Assembly (NCBI GenBank): GCA_964518595.1
Contig: CAZFHA010000012.1
Coordinates: 1 to 64,000, forward strand
Source of the DNA: CAZFHA01 sp964518595
GTDB lineage: Bacteria > Bacillota > Clostridia > Saccharofermentanales > Saccharofermentanaceae
Direction: 5' to 3'
Length of the DNA stretch: 64,000 nucleotides
In this document: positions 17,301 through 25,331 of the stretch, piece after piece
Position numbering within the stretch: position 1 is the first letter of the stretch
How the letters are laid out: each line of letters opens with the position of its first letter
Notes under the pieces: generated by a model
Seen by the model: only the letters and a program-made list of their open reading frames with translations
The model's database searches: none
What the model was told of the DNA's origin: nothing
Made by a program: the position numbers and the translations under genes

Positions 17301-17543
17301 GTGGGTACCATTGGTGGTGCTTACGTCACAGATGGTAAGGTTTTGCGTTCTTCTGAAGTTCGAGTTGTTCGTGATGGTATTGTTATTCACGAAGGTAAAT
17401 TAGCTTCCCTTAAACGCTTTAAAGATGATGCTAAAGAAGTTGCAACCGGTTATGAGTGTGGTATTTCAATCGAAAACTTTAACGACATCAAAGAGGGTGA
17501 CGTAATTGAAGCCTTTGAAATGCGCGAAATCGCTCGTAAGTAG
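14346..17543 (+). CDS. infB: Translation initiation factor IF-2 with long repetitive N-terminus
   Basis: GTPase that places initiator tRNA on the 30S subunit and promotes subunit joining. The 1065 residues exceed the about 720 of B. subtilis IF2 because of a low-complexity N-terminus of roughly 480 residues: Lys/Glu/Ser/Thr-rich (1-175), then a GGYNNNRPAGQ-type repeat (212-331), then Arg/Lys/Asp-rich sequence. An IF2_N domain (DVIKKLMKLGV) follows. The G domain starts at about 566 with GHVDHGKTS (574-582), DTPGHEA, NKMDKP and SAKTGDG. Domains II, III and C2 are complete. TAGGAGG precedes the ATG. Confidence 0.97.
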   Translation: MTDSKEKEIIDIADSEKNGEATKESAAAGITVSGISGTKTLRVGRVNKKPRPERENESETVLTSEVTNSAAPSSKEVVQSKTTTAEEKDNTKKKTDNSDSKDKMQGKDVATSSSDALKKETEKTVNNETKAPIESVTKENDPKVVEAINKEQGDVAVANQKQSAESNKTTEPARRPNERDIRPNGYDNRSSDQAARSGDYQSRDTRPQNSSGYNNRSTGQGGYNNRPSGQAGYNNNRPAGQGGYSNDRPGGYNNNRPAGQGGYNNNRPAGQGGYSSDRPGGYNNNRPAGQGGYNNNRPTGQGGYNNNRPAGPGGYNNNRPAGQGGYQGNRPPNSRPGGSGGNFRPRESGFPQGKDDNYIRSKDDNGHGSKNSGRSASKPHSDLPAELSKEKANFAARSAFDKTRKDTGKDTKKDSKSPIVQNDRRGNNIKAATAAFSGRGASEILSDDAVLDTFYSGAVKGKKGQRRKGPAVPAAQPVRAVLSHVQIPPFLTVKDFSEGIQKRSADVIKKLMKLGVLATINQEIDFDTATLIAAEFGITTEPIVEVTEEDILFDEGEDQAESLQVRPPVVVVMGHVDHGKTSLLDRIRSASVVKGEAGGITQHIGAYTVRLRNGRKITFLDTPGHEAFTTMRARGAQVTDIAILVVAADDGVMPQTIEAINHAKAANTEIVVAINKMDKPGANPDRVKQELSQHGIIPEEWGGTNIIVPVSAKTGDGIEDLLEMVLLTADIMDLKADPHRQAKGTVIEAKLDKNRGPVATVLVQRGTLRSGDTIVTGSIIGRIRAMADDKGASVKKAGPSIPVEILGLPEVPDAGELFYAVTDEKVARQLAEKRRVKQREDQLRKSSRMSLETLAQTLAAGEVKDLNLIVKADVQGSVEAVTQSLEKLSNDEVRVKVIHGAVGTVTDTDITLADVSNAIIIGFNVRPSIQISEKAKDLGVDIKLYRVIYSAIEDIEAAMKGLLKPTFEEVVLGHIEIRQIFKVSNVGTIGGAYVTDGKVLRSSEVRVVRDGIVIHEGKLASLKRFKDDAKEVATGYECGISIENFNDIKEGDVIEAFEMREIARK
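14979..15338 (+). repeat. Tandem Gly/Tyr/Asn/Arg/Pro repeat inside infB
   Basis: About ten imperfect copies of a roughly 33-bp unit encode 11-residue repeats of the form GGYNNNRPAGQ, with shorter variants such as GGYSNDRP. Codon choice varies between copies (cgt/cgc, ggt/ggc/ggg), so the protein pattern appears to be kept rather than a very recent DNA duplication. Confidence 0.9.
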
Positions 17544-17567
17544 TACTTCTTAACAGGAGGTGGATAT

Positions 17568-17930
17568 ATGAAAGTTGATCGAGCCGTACGTGTTGGCGAT
17601 GAGATGCAGAAAGTAATCTCTCAAATTATCCGGGAAGAGGTTAAGGATCCCAGGATCCCTATTATGACCTCAGTACTGGAAGTCAAGGTTTCTCATGATT
17701 TATCTCATGCCACCGTGTTTCTATCTGTTTTTGGTGATGAGGCAGCGAAAAAAGCTTGTATAGATGCAGTCAATAGTGCTGCTGGCTTTATTCGCCGTGA
17801 AGTTCTAAAAAGAATAAAATTGCGCTCTGCGCCAGAAATTCATTATGTCCTTGATGAGTCCATTGAAAAGGGCATGAAACTAATGGATCTGATAGATAAG
17901 ACAATTCAGGAGGACAAAGCACGTGAATAA
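17568..17930 (+). CDS. rbfA: Ribosome-binding factor A
   Basis: Cold-shock and 16S rRNA maturation factor for the 30S subunit. The 120 residues form the single KH-like RbfA domain (RVGDEMQKVISQIIREEVKDPRI; LSHATVFLSVFG; LRSAPEIHYVLDES). ACAGGAGGTGG lies before the ATG. It overlaps the next gene by 8 nt. Confidence 0.96.
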   Translation: MKVDRAVRVGDEMQKVISQIIREEVKDPRIPIMTSVLEVKVSHDLSHATVFLSVFGDEAAKKACIDAVNSAAGFIRREVLKRIKLRSAPEIHYVLDESIEKGMKLMDLIDKTIQEDKARE

Positions 17931-18945
17931 AAGTCTGCTGGCGATTGTTGAACATCTTTTGGCCTTACGTAATTGTAAAGATGAAGTACAAATTTTCCCT
18001 CATGTTAGGGTTGATGGCGATGCTCTGGGGTCTGCACTGGCATTGGCTTTATCTTTACAGCGAATTCAAATTCCGGCTCATATTTATTGTGATGAGCCGG
18101 TTCCTGAAAGGCTGTTGTTCCTAAATTTGCCAAAAGATATTGTCACTGTTTTTGATCCTGAAAAACTTTCCTATTATGCTGAGCGACAAGAGGCAGCTAT
18201 GGCTGTAGACTGCTCCGAAGCTAATCGAATGGGAAAATCAGGCACTCTCTTTGCTTTGGCAAAAGAGCCCATGGTGATTGATCACCACGTTTCTAGTGGC
18301 GTGTCAGATGGTTTAAAGCATGTGGCTCCCCATGCAGCCGCTACGGCTGAAATTGCCTACGAAGTTATAAGTGAATTAGAGCGCTCAACAAAAGTTACGC
18401 TGTTGGACGCTTATACAGCTAATTGTCTGATGGTAGGACTACAGGCAGATACCGGGCGTTTTTCCTACCAAAATACTACTGCCAAAACATTAAGAGTGGC
18501 GGCAGCACTTTTGGAAGCTGGTGCAAATGTTCATACAAATGCCTATAATCTCTTTGATATTACAGATGCCCCAAGAATGCGTTTAACGTCTACAGCGATG
18601 ATAAACGCCCATTTCCTCTGTGAAGGGAAATTAGTCTGGACAAAAATCACCAAGGAAATGATTCAAGACAGCGGAGCCTCTGACGATGCTGCTGATGGCT
18701 TGGTTTCAAATTTGCGGGATGTAAAAGGGGTCTTAGTCTCCTTAGTGATTCGTGAAACTGCCTCTGAGGAAGTCAGGGTTAATATTCGTAGCCATAGCCC
18801 CTTTGATTCAGCGGCCTTTGCCACTGCTTTTGGAGGTGGCGGACATCAGCGTGCTGCCGGATTCTCTATGACCGGAAAGTCTATTGATGATGTTTGTCGA
18901 ATTGTCTTAGAAAAGGCCGGTGAAATACTATCGCAAATGATGTAA
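17923..18945 (+). CDS. nrnA: DHH-DHHA1 oligoribonuclease / pAp phosphatase
   Basis: Degrades short RNA oligonucleotides and dephosphorylates pAp. The 340 residues carry the DHH domain (HVRVDGDALGSA; VDCSEANRMG; IDHHVSSG; QADTGRFSYQ) and the C-terminal DHHA1 domain ending in GGGHQRAAGF. The start is GTG at 17923, set by CAGGAGG (17907-17913) 9 nt upstream and inside the end of rbfA. The place between rbfA and truB is the usual Firmicutes one. Confidence 0.93.
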   Translation: MNKSLLAIVEHLLALRNCKDEVQIFPHVRVDGDALGSALALALSLQRIQIPAHIYCDEPVPERLLFLNLPKDIVTVFDPEKLSYYAERQEAAMAVDCSEANRMGKSGTLFALAKEPMVIDHHVSSGVSDGLKHVAPHAAATAEIAYEVISELERSTKVTLLDAYTANCLMVGLQADTGRFSYQNTTAKTLRVAAALLEAGANVHTNAYNLFDITDAPRMRLTSTAMINAHFLCEGKLVWTKITKEMIQDSGASDDAADGLVSNLRDVKGVLVSLVIRETASEEVRVNIRSHSPFDSAAFATAFGGGGHQRAAGFSMTGKSIDDVCRIVLEKAGEILSQMM

Positions 18946-18977
18946 AGCAGCAAGAGAACCCAGTTTCAGGTATCTGG

Positions 18978-19907
18978 TTGATTAATAAACCAGTTGGTAT
19001 GACATCTTTTCAGGTGGTAGCTCGTGTCCGAAAGCTTTTGGGTACTAAAAAAGCTGGACACTGTGGTACTCTTGATCCCTTCGCACAAGGCCTTTTGCCT
19101 ATCTGTACCAATCGGGCAACAAGAATTATTCGTTACATGGATAATTATGATAAAGGTTATCGCTGTCGTTTGCGTTTCGGTGCTTTTACTGACACGCAAG
19201 ATTGTGAGGGCACCGTTGTCGGTGGTCGCAAACCCACCAAACAGGAACTGGAGGACTTACGCCAAGATGATTTTGCCACTTTGCGGCAACTCTTTGATGA
19301 TTTGATTGGCAAACATATCCAAATTCCGCCCATGTATTCGGCTGTTAAAGTGGCAGGTCGACCTTTATATGATTATGCTCGCAAGGGGATTACTCTGGAG
19401 CGTCAAGGACGTAATATTGAGATTTATTCGTGTGACATACATGAAATAGTTTGTGATGAGGAACTTGAGATAGAATTTTCGGTTCAGTGCTCTAAAGGAA
19501 CATATATCAGAACGATTTGTGATGATCTGGGACAGCAAACAGGATGGGGAGCATATGCACTTACGTTAGTTCGCGAATCTTGTGGACCTTTTAATCTTAC
19601 TGAGGCTTGTAGCTTGGAGGTGCTGGAAAAAGCAATTTTTAATAATTCTGCAGTGCAATACTGCTTGCCTGAGGAAGTGGCAATCTCCCATCTTCCAACT
19701 ATTGAATTAACGTTAGAAGAGGCTGAGGCAGTTAAATTAGGTCAGATCATGCCCTATTCGCAAGTAAAAGATCGATTACCGCAAATAAATCAGGATGATC
19801 TTGAGCCGCGTTTTCGAGCTTACCATAAAGCTAAATTAATCGCCATTATGTATGTCGGTAATCGAGATAGCCAACTCGTATTTCGTATAGAAAGGATGTT
19901 AGCCTGA
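18978..19907 (+). CDS. truB: tRNA pseudouridine(55) synthase
   Basis: Makes pseudouridine 55 in the tRNA T-loop. The 309 residues have the TruB core with catalytic D33 in GHCGTLDPFAQGLLP, the KHIQIPPMYSAVKVAGRPLYDYAR segment and CSKGTYIRTICDDLG. The start is uncertain. TTG 18978 is the only standard start codon between the preceding in-frame stop (18921) and the conserved INKPVGMTSF, but its ribosome site is poor. Upstream in-frame codons read GIW, which matches the usual family N-terminus, so a non-standard start further upstream is possible. Confidence 0.93.
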   Translation: MINKPVGMTSFQVVARVRKLLGTKKAGHCGTLDPFAQGLLPICTNRATRIIRYMDNYDKGYRCRLRFGAFTDTQDCEGTVVGGRKPTKQELEDLRQDDFATLRQLFDDLIGKHIQIPPMYSAVKVAGRPLYDYARKGITLERQGRNIEIYSCDIHEIVCDEELEIEFSVQCSKGTYIRTICDDLGQQTGWGAYALTLVRESCGPFNLTEACSLEVLEKAIFNNSAVQYCLPEEVAISHLPTIELTLEEAEAVKLGQIMPYSQVKDRLPQINQDDLEPRFRAYHKAKLIAIMYVGNRDSQLVFRIERMLA

Positions 19908-19908
19908 G

Positions 19909-20907
19909 ATGCAGGTATGGGATTTTAGAGATAAAGATAATCAAAATTTATTTTCCAAAACTGTCAATATCCCCAAAGGCAAAAAAAGAATCGTTGCCTT
20001 GGGTTTTTTTGACGGCGTTCATATAGGTCATCAGATAATTTTGGCTGAAGCCGTAAAAATAGCTAAAGAATCCGGTCTACTTGCTATGGTGCATACTTTT
20101 TCTTCTGTGCCCAAACTACACAAGGTCAGCTCTGAAGAAAAGCAGGGGTTGTTGACGAGTCTGGAGGAAAAGCTGACCCTCTTTAATGCTCTCTCTGTTG
20201 ATGAGACAGCAATTTTCCCTTTTGCTCCTGACATAGCCCAATTAAAGCCTGATATCTTTCTAAAGCATTATGTAAAGGATTTGTTGCAAGCAGAGTGGAT
20301 AATCACCGGAGAGGATTATCGTTTTGGATTAAAGCGTCAAGGTGACGTAACCTTTCTTAAAAAATGGGGAAGTGAGAACCAAATTGGTGTGACAACCGTC
20401 AATGCGATTTGTCAGGATGACAAAGAAATTGCTAGTAGCTGGATTCGTAAGCTCATCCATAAAGGGAGAGTTCAGGAAGCCAATGAACTCTTAGGTTATC
20501 CTTTCTTTTGCTCAGGAGTAGTTATTCCGGGGCGTCAGTTAGGAAGACAATTAGGTTTCCCCACCGCTAATATTACAATAGATTCTCAAAAAGTTAAGCC
20601 TCCTTATGGTGTTTATGCTTCGGTGGTGTCTGTGAATGGGGCGTTCTTACCCGCAGTTACTAGTTTCGGACTTAGACCTACTATTGTGGAACGTGAGAAA
20701 CTACCTTTAATTGAAACCATGATATTTGATCTAGAGATACCTTTATATGGTGTTGAAATAAAAGTTTTCTTTCTCCACTTTTTACGGTCTGAACAACGCT
20801 TTAAGAGCTTGGAAGATTTAAGACAGCAAGTTGAGCAAGATAAGCTTGAAGCGAGAAAGTTTCACCAAAATTATCAACCTAATTATGCCCTCTGGCATCA
20901 GTTGTGA
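19909..20907 (+). CDS. ribF: Bifunctional riboflavin kinase / FAD synthetase
   Basis: Converts riboflavin to FMN and FMN to FAD. The 332 residues have an N-terminal nucleotidyltransferase domain (VALGFFDGVHIGHQ; GEDYRFG) and a C-terminal riboflavin kinase domain (GRQLGRQLGFPTANI; PPYGVYAS). The ATG follows the truB stop codon by one base, so the two are translationally coupled; a weak AAAGGA lies about 13 nt upstream. It probably ends the rimP operon core. Confidence 0.95.
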   Translation: MQVWDFRDKDNQNLFSKTVNIPKGKKRIVALGFFDGVHIGHQIILAEAVKIAKESGLLAMVHTFSSVPKLHKVSSEEKQGLLTSLEEKLTLFNALSVDETAIFPFAPDIAQLKPDIFLKHYVKDLLQAEWIITGEDYRFGLKRQGDVTFLKKWGSENQIGVTTVNAICQDDKEIASSWIRKLIHKGRVQEANELLGYPFFCSGVVIPGRQLGRQLGFPTANITIDSQKVKPPYGVYASVVSVNGAFLPAVTSFGLRPTIVEREKLPLIETMIFDLEIPLYGVEIKVFFLHFLRSEQRFKSLEDLRQQVEQDKLEARKFHQNYQPNYALWHQL

Positions 20908-20910
20908 TAT

Positions 20911-20936
20911 TATAATAAAGAAATTCTCCAGAATTT
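20911..20936 (+). promoter_or_regulatory. TATAAT box and perfect inverted repeat before lgt
   Basis: TATAAT at 20911-20916 lacks a clear -35 box. It is followed by AAATTCT-CC-AGAATTT (20921-20936), a perfect 7-2-7 inverted repeat 23 nt before the lgt start. This may be an operator or a small mRNA hairpin; an internal promoter is possible but not shown. Confidence 0.3.
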
Positions 20937-20959
20937 GTGAAGATAGAGAGGTGCTACCC

Positions 20960-21988
20960 ATGGGTATGCCATTATTAACTGAATCTGTTGGCGTTAGTTT
21001 TCCTGGTCTAGGCATTCATGATTTGCCTGTTGATCGGATTGCATTCTATATTGGCTCTTTGCCGGTATATTGGTACGGTATATGCATTATTGTTGGTTTT
21101 GCCTTATGTATTCTATTGGCAATGCGCCATTCTCGTTCCTATGGTCTGACACCTGATGATATTATTGACTATACGTTAGTAGTTATACCTGCAGCTATAA
21201 TTGGGGCTCGCCTTTACTATGTGGCCTTTTCCTGGGAACAGTACAAAGATAATTTGTTAGCTATTTTTGATATCAGAAATGGTGGTCTAGCGGTATTAGG
21301 TGGTGTTTTACTATCAATTCTTGCGGTTTACATAATGGCTAGAATTAAGAAGCAAAGAGTTATGCCGGTTTTTGATTTTCTTATTGTTTATATTCCCTTG
21401 GGACAAGCCATTGGGCGTTGGGGAAATTTCTTTAATCAAGAAGCCTTTGGAACCAATACCACTTTACCTTGGGGAATGATTAGTGCAGAGACATCGGCCT
21501 ATATTAAGGCTTATGCTCCAGGACTAGATCCCAATCTACCGGTTCATCCTACTTTTCTTTATGAGTCTTTAGCTTGCTTCTTAATTTTTGGAATACTTTT
21601 AGCCGCGAGAAAACGAGCAAAGGTGCCTCTAACCGCCGTTGCCTTGTATTTTATTCTTTACGGCATTGCTAGATTCTTTATTGAGGGTCTGCGGACGGAT
21701 TCTCTATTTATTGGTAATAGCGGACTTCGAATTTCACAAGTCTTGTCAGCTGTTTTAGTTGTGGGTGGTTTCATCATAATCGCCCTCTGCCGTTATCTTA
21801 AATTAGAAATGAAACCTGTTAAGGATATTTCTCCTGTTAGTCCTGAGACAGAGACTACTAAAGATGATACAAATACTAGTGGTAAGATTAGCAATAAGAT
21901 CGAAAAGGATCAACCAGTTTCAGACTTAGCGAGCTCTGCTAAAAGTGGAGAAGAACAGCCGAGGTCTGAGGGAGATAAAAAGGATTAG
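20960..21988 (+). CDS. lgt: Prolipoprotein diacylglyceryl transferase
   Basis: Membrane enzyme that attaches diacylglycerol to the lipobox Cys of prolipoproteins. The 342 residues include seven or so membrane helices and the family signature GRWGNFFNQEAFG, plus HPTFLYES. The C-terminal about 60 residues are a charged Lys/Glu/Ser/Thr tail not needed for the core. The start at 20960 has GAGAGGTG 6-7 nt upstream; upstream in-frame starts lie within ribF and are rejected. It is 52 nt after ribF and 7 nt before the SEDS gene. Confidence 0.93.
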   Translation: MGMPLLTESVGVSFPGLGIHDLPVDRIAFYIGSLPVYWYGICIIVGFALCILLAMRHSRSYGLTPDDIIDYTLVVIPAAIIGARLYYVAFSWEQYKDNLLAIFDIRNGGLAVLGGVLLSILAVYIMARIKKQRVMPVFDFLIVYIPLGQAIGRWGNFFNQEAFGTNTTLPWGMISAETSAYIKAYAPGLDPNLPVHPTFLYESLACFLIFGILLAARKRAKVPLTAVALYFILYGIARFFIEGLRTDSLFIGNSGLRISQVLSAVLVVGGFIIIALCRYLKLEMKPVKDISPVSPETETTKDDTNTSGKISNKIEKDQPVSDLASSAKSGEEQPRSEGDKKD

Positions 21989-21995
21989 TTTTACA

Positions 21996-23123
21996 ATGGA
22001 TAAAAGACGCTCTGGTATCGAAAAGACTCACGGCAACTATTTTAAGCGAATTGATTACTGGCTAATTGTTCCAGTACTTATTTTGACCGTTATTGGACTG
22101 ATGGTTCTGAATCAAGTTTTAATGGATAAATATCCAAGCCAGTATCCTGGAAACATCAATCGACAGATAATGGCCGCTGGGGTTGGGTTAGTGGCTGCTC
22201 TGGTTATTTGCCTTCTTGAGACCCATTTTCTTAAGATAATCGGTCGAGCAATTTACGGCATTTCTTTATTGCTGCTAGCCGTTGTTCCCTTTGATGGTAC
22301 AGACTATACCCAGAAGTGGGGGGCTGATTCTTGGATGGAACTACCTCTGATAGGTAGTTTTCAACCTTCTGAAATCGCTAAAGTTGGCCTAATATTAATG
22401 GCGGCTTATGTGTTGGAAGAGATGTCGGAGCGGCGAATTTCACTGCCAAAAGGCGTTCTTTATCTAGGTTTTATCTATGGACCTCCCTGTCTACTCATAC
22501 TCATGCAGCCAGATTTTGGCACATTAATGGTAATTGTTTTTACCCTTATCTGTATGCTTTTTGTATGGGGCTTAAAATACCGCTATATTTTTCTTGGATT
22601 ATCGGCGGTAATTGTTTCTATTCCCTTTGTGTGGAACTTTTATTTAGCCACTTACCAGAAACAGCGGATTTTATCAACTCTTTTTCGCGGCTCAGACCCC
22701 GCAGCAGAGTATAATATTGAGCAAGCTCAAAAAGCCATTGCTTCAGGAGGGCTTACAGGTAATAACAGTGGTGTTTTTGTTGATGTTCCGGTAAAGGAGT
22801 CAGACTTCATTTTTTCTGCTGTGTCAGAACAAATGGGATTTATTGGAACGGGTGCGGTGATCTTTCTCTCCTTCTTTTTTGTGGCACGTTGCTTCTACAT
22901 TGCAGCTCGCGCATCAACAAAGGCCTATTCTTTTATTGCGGCTGGGATTGCCGGTGGATTTGCCTTCCACTTTATTGAGAACATTGGAATGACAGTCGGA
23001 TTATTACCAATCACAGGTATACCTTTGCCTTTTATTAGTCTGGGTGGTTCTTCTTTAATTGTGAACTTTATATCCGTTGGGGTGGTTCTTTCTATTGCCA
23101 TGGACAGATCCAGAGAAACTTAA
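21996..23123 (+). CDS. rodA: SEDS-family peptidoglycan polymerase, RodA-like
   Basis: Polytopic membrane glycosyltransferase that polymerises lipid II together with a class B PBP. The 375 residues have about ten helices and SEDS motifs SFQPSEIAK, QPDFGT, KESDFIFSAVSEQMG (with the conserved Asp) and a C-terminal NIGMTVGLLPITGIPLPFIS segment. RodA, FtsW and SpoVE differ little; RodA is favoured by motif wording and the place outside the dcw cluster. The start at 21996 has AAAGGA about 11 nt upstream; a GTG at 21945 overlaps lgt and is rejected. Confidence 0.87.
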   Translation: MDKRRSGIEKTHGNYFKRIDYWLIVPVLILTVIGLMVLNQVLMDKYPSQYPGNINRQIMAAGVGLVAALVICLLETHFLKIIGRAIYGISLLLLAVVPFDGTDYTQKWGADSWMELPLIGSFQPSEIAKVGLILMAAYVLEEMSERRISLPKGVLYLGFIYGPPCLLILMQPDFGTLMVIVFTLICMLFVWGLKYRYIFLGLSAVIVSIPFVWNFYLATYQKQRILSTLFRGSDPAAEYNIEQAQKAIASGGLTGNNSGVFVDVPVKESDFIFSAVSEQMGFIGTGAVIFLSFFFVARCFYIAARASTKAYSFIAAGIAGGFAFHFIENIGMTVGLLPITGIPLPFISLGGSSLIVNFISVGVVLSIAMDRSRET

Positions 23124-23404
23124 CCTGTTAGAGGGGGCGAGATGAGCTCAATCTCGGAGAAGGTCGTTAGGTTATCGTCAAAGTGCATAATTTTGTATGC
23201 TGACTCTTGCTCATTTTTGTTGGTGCAATGATTTCATAGCATTATACAGGTGTTTTACGCTAAGAGTATGTTGGGGAATTGTTTTTCACATATAATTTTT
23301 ACGAACTGTTTATGGTGATATAGATGTATCATCCTGTCGCAAGTTCGTTAAGCTTCAGACTTTTTGGGTGGTTATACGTGTGAATTTTAATATGGTGGGA
23401 GGGA
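23124..23404. other. 281-nt gap before the pilus island
   Basis: The gap holds a 6-bp hairpin (CGAGAT 23138-23143 with ATCTCG 23151-23156), a lone TATAAT at 23291-23296 without a good -35, and no small open frame with a ribosome site. No T-tract terminator for rodA is evident. One sequence near 23344 (TTCGTTAAG) resembles a LytTR half-site but has no partner at the standard distance. Confidence 0.4.
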
Positions 23405-24145
23405 ATGACTATTATCTTTAATGTGTGTTTGTGTAGCAACAAAAGAATAGAGTTGGCCAAGATTGAACAGATTTTGAACGAGATTAATGTCGGTGACGAT
23501 CAACTAATTATACATTCCTATTCTAGCCGAGAACAAATGCTTTTCGAGAGCGAAGATTTTACCGAAACTCCCGATGTGCTGTATATTGATCCAGAAATGG
23601 AAAGTCTTCGAGGCGGAAATACGGCACAATTTTTGAAGCAAATGGGATGGGATTCCGAAGTGATATACATGTCACCGGAGACCTCGCCTCAGGGAAATGA
23701 TTATGGGTTCAATCCTTTTTATGTTTTCCCTAAAACACAATTAACGAAAGAAGAGCACCAGGCTATCCTTAAAGCTGTTTTGTCAAAAGCAGTGGAGAAG
23801 CGTAAACAGCAGATTGTTCTTCAGGACGGAACCAGTAAGAAACAAATCCATCTAAACGGAGTCATGTTTTTTGAAATAAATCATCGTGTGGTTAAAGCTG
23901 TTTGTAAGAACGGTAGCACAGTAGAGTTTTATCAGACCATCAGTAGTTTAGAGAAGTCCCTAACAGATAAACATTTTGTTCGTACTTACCGTTCACATTT
24001 AGTTAATTTTCGTTGTATTGATAAGATTGAACAAAATCAGGTAGTTTTATGTAATGGAACTGTTCTGCCCCTAGGTTTGTCATACAAGAGCAAAATAAAA
24101 CAAGACTATTATAGTACATCACCCCAAATTCGTGATTTGGATTAG
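23405..24145 (+). CDS. LytTR-type transcription regulator, left end of pilus island
   Basis: A 246-residue response-regulator-like protein. Residues 1-125 are receiver-like with a possible phospho-acceptor Asp in VLYIDPEM, but the N-terminal acidic pair normally needed for Mg2+ is replaced by VCLCSNKR, so classical phosphorylation is doubtful. Residues about 135-235 are a LytTR DNA-binding domain (MFFEINHRVVKAVCKNG; TISSLEKSL; FVRTYRSHLVNFRCIDKIE; LPLGLSYK). LytTR proteins bind direct repeats upstream of surface and exported-protein genes. It lies 38 nt before the minor pilin genes in the same direction. No histidine kinase is nearby. A related regulator closes the island at 58492. Confidence 0.85.
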   Translation: MTIIFNVCLCSNKRIELAKIEQILNEINVGDDQLIIHSYSSREQMLFESEDFTETPDVLYIDPEMESLRGGNTAQFLKQMGWDSEVIYMSPETSPQGNDYGFNPFYVFPKTQLTKEEHQAILKAVLSKAVEKRKQQIVLQDGTSKKQIHLNGVMFFEINHRVVKAVCKNGSTVEFYQTISSLEKSLTDKHFVRTYRSHLVNFRCIDKIEQNQVVLCNGTVLPLGLSYKSKIKQDYYSTSPQIRDLD

Positions 24146-24183
24146 GATATAATCTTTCGACAAACAATAGGAGGGCATCAGCC

Positions 24184-24840
24184 ATGCACCCTTTGATCAA
24201 GGTAAAAAATAATAAGGGATATACGATTCCGACGGCTTTAGCAATAATGTTTTTGTTAATGGCCTTTGCGGTAGGCATTATGCTAGTTTCCTACTATAAC
24301 TATATGAACTCCTTTGTTCGTCATCAGCAGAATCAGACCTATGTCTATGCTAAGACAATTGTTGAAGAATGTACTAATGCTATTATCCAAGGTGATTTAA
24401 ACAAAAGCTTATCCGATGCAGTTGTAGATATTCATAGTGAGACTGCTGCTGGAAATCAATTTGCTAAGGAATATAACTTTACTCTGAATTTGGGGACGAA
24501 TGCCATTACTGGCGAAAAGAATTTTATTACTAATGAATTCAATAATGAGAACATTGATATTATTTTAAAAGTCAAGTATATTCCGCAGCGATCGGGCATT
24601 GTGGTACCTGCTGCGAAGGATGTACTACAAATTGGTGATAGAATGAAAATTGAGTACACTGTAGTCAAAACGGATCATCGTGATGGACAAGAGATTCGCA
24701 ATACCTTTATTGGTGATTATTTTTGCTCAAGAGATAAAAATATTAATGAAGATGGTACAATGACAACGCCACAGCTTCCTGAATTTGAGAATATTGAGTG
24801 GCAGCTGGTTCGCTATACCGGTAATATTTATGCGCGCTAA
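24184..24840 (+). CDS. Minor pilin-like protein without Glu5 (GspK/PilX-like)
   Basis: A 218-residue protein with a class III signal: KNNKG (cleavage expected after G12), then YTIPTALAIMFLLMAFAVG. Position +5 of the mature form is Thr, not Glu. In type II secretion the tip pseudopilin GspK also lacks Glu5, so a tip role is inferred. The rest is a soluble domain with two-strand-like segments and no recognisable motif. TAGGAGG precedes the ATG; a TATAAT lies at 24148-24153 without a clear -35. It starts the pilus operon proper. Confidence 0.75.
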   Translation: MHPLIKVKNNKGYTIPTALAIMFLLMAFAVGIMLVSYYNYMNSFVRHQQNQTYVYAKTIVEECTNAIIQGDLNKSLSDAVVDIHSETAAGNQFAKEYNFTLNLGTNAITGEKNFITNEFNNENIDIILKVKYIPQRSGIVVPAAKDVLQIGDRMKIEYTVVKTDHRDGQEIRNTFIGDYFCSRDKNINEDGTMTTPQLPEFENIEWQLVRYTGNIYAR

Positions 24841-24856
24841 GTGGGGGACTAGTTGG

Positions 24857-25303
24857 ATGAAAAAAATAATAGGAATCATTAAGAATAACGAAGGTGCTTT
24901 TCTCATAGAGAGCCTTATTGGCTTGGCTGTTATGACTATAGTACTAGTCGGTTTTACTTCAATTATTACCAGTAGCTCTAAATTATCCCAAGAAGCTTTT
25001 TTTGAACGTCAGGTTACTGAGCAGATTTTTAGTAGATTTGAGAACGGTCAATTGCCTAGTCCTACTCCAGGAGCTAGTGCTTTTCAGGTTAATGTTGATT
25101 GGCAGCCGATTTCTAGGGATGACATAATTATGTCTAATGATAAGAAGTTGAGTGAGGTAGCTCCGGGAAGTGATATTGTAATTGGGCTTCCGGGGTCACC
25201 TATTAAAACTAGAATTTTGGAAAATGTAAAGTTTTTTCAGTATGAGGATCAGCTAGATGGCCATCCTAACTACCGTGTTTCACTTTACAAGTTGGGTCAC
25301 TAA
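24857..25303 (+). CDS. Minor pilin (PilV/GspI-like)
   Basis: A 148-residue prepilin: KNNEG, cleavage after G13, then AFLIESLIGLAV with Glu at +5 (E18) and a 20-residue hydrophobic helix. It is short like GspI/PilV minor pilins. The start at 24857 removes an unlikely N-terminal extension that would overlap the preceding gene; GTGGGGG lies about 8 nt upstream. The minor pilin order here (no-Glu5, short, then GspJ-like) resembles a tip-complex set. Confidence 0.8.
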   Translation: MKKIIGIIKNNEGAFLIESLIGLAVMTIVLVGFTSIITSSSKLSQEAFFERQVTEQIFSRFENGQLPSPTPGASAFQVNVDWQPISRDDIIMSNDKKLSEVAPGSDIVIGLPGSPIKTRILENVKFFQYEDQLDGHPNYRVSLYKLGH

Positions 25304-25331
25304 TAATATATCTTTTCAAGGAGGTGAAGAA

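Noticed and set aside
23340..23360. LytTR binding site before the first regulator
   Set aside because: Only one half-site-like sequence; no second copy at the required spacing on either side.
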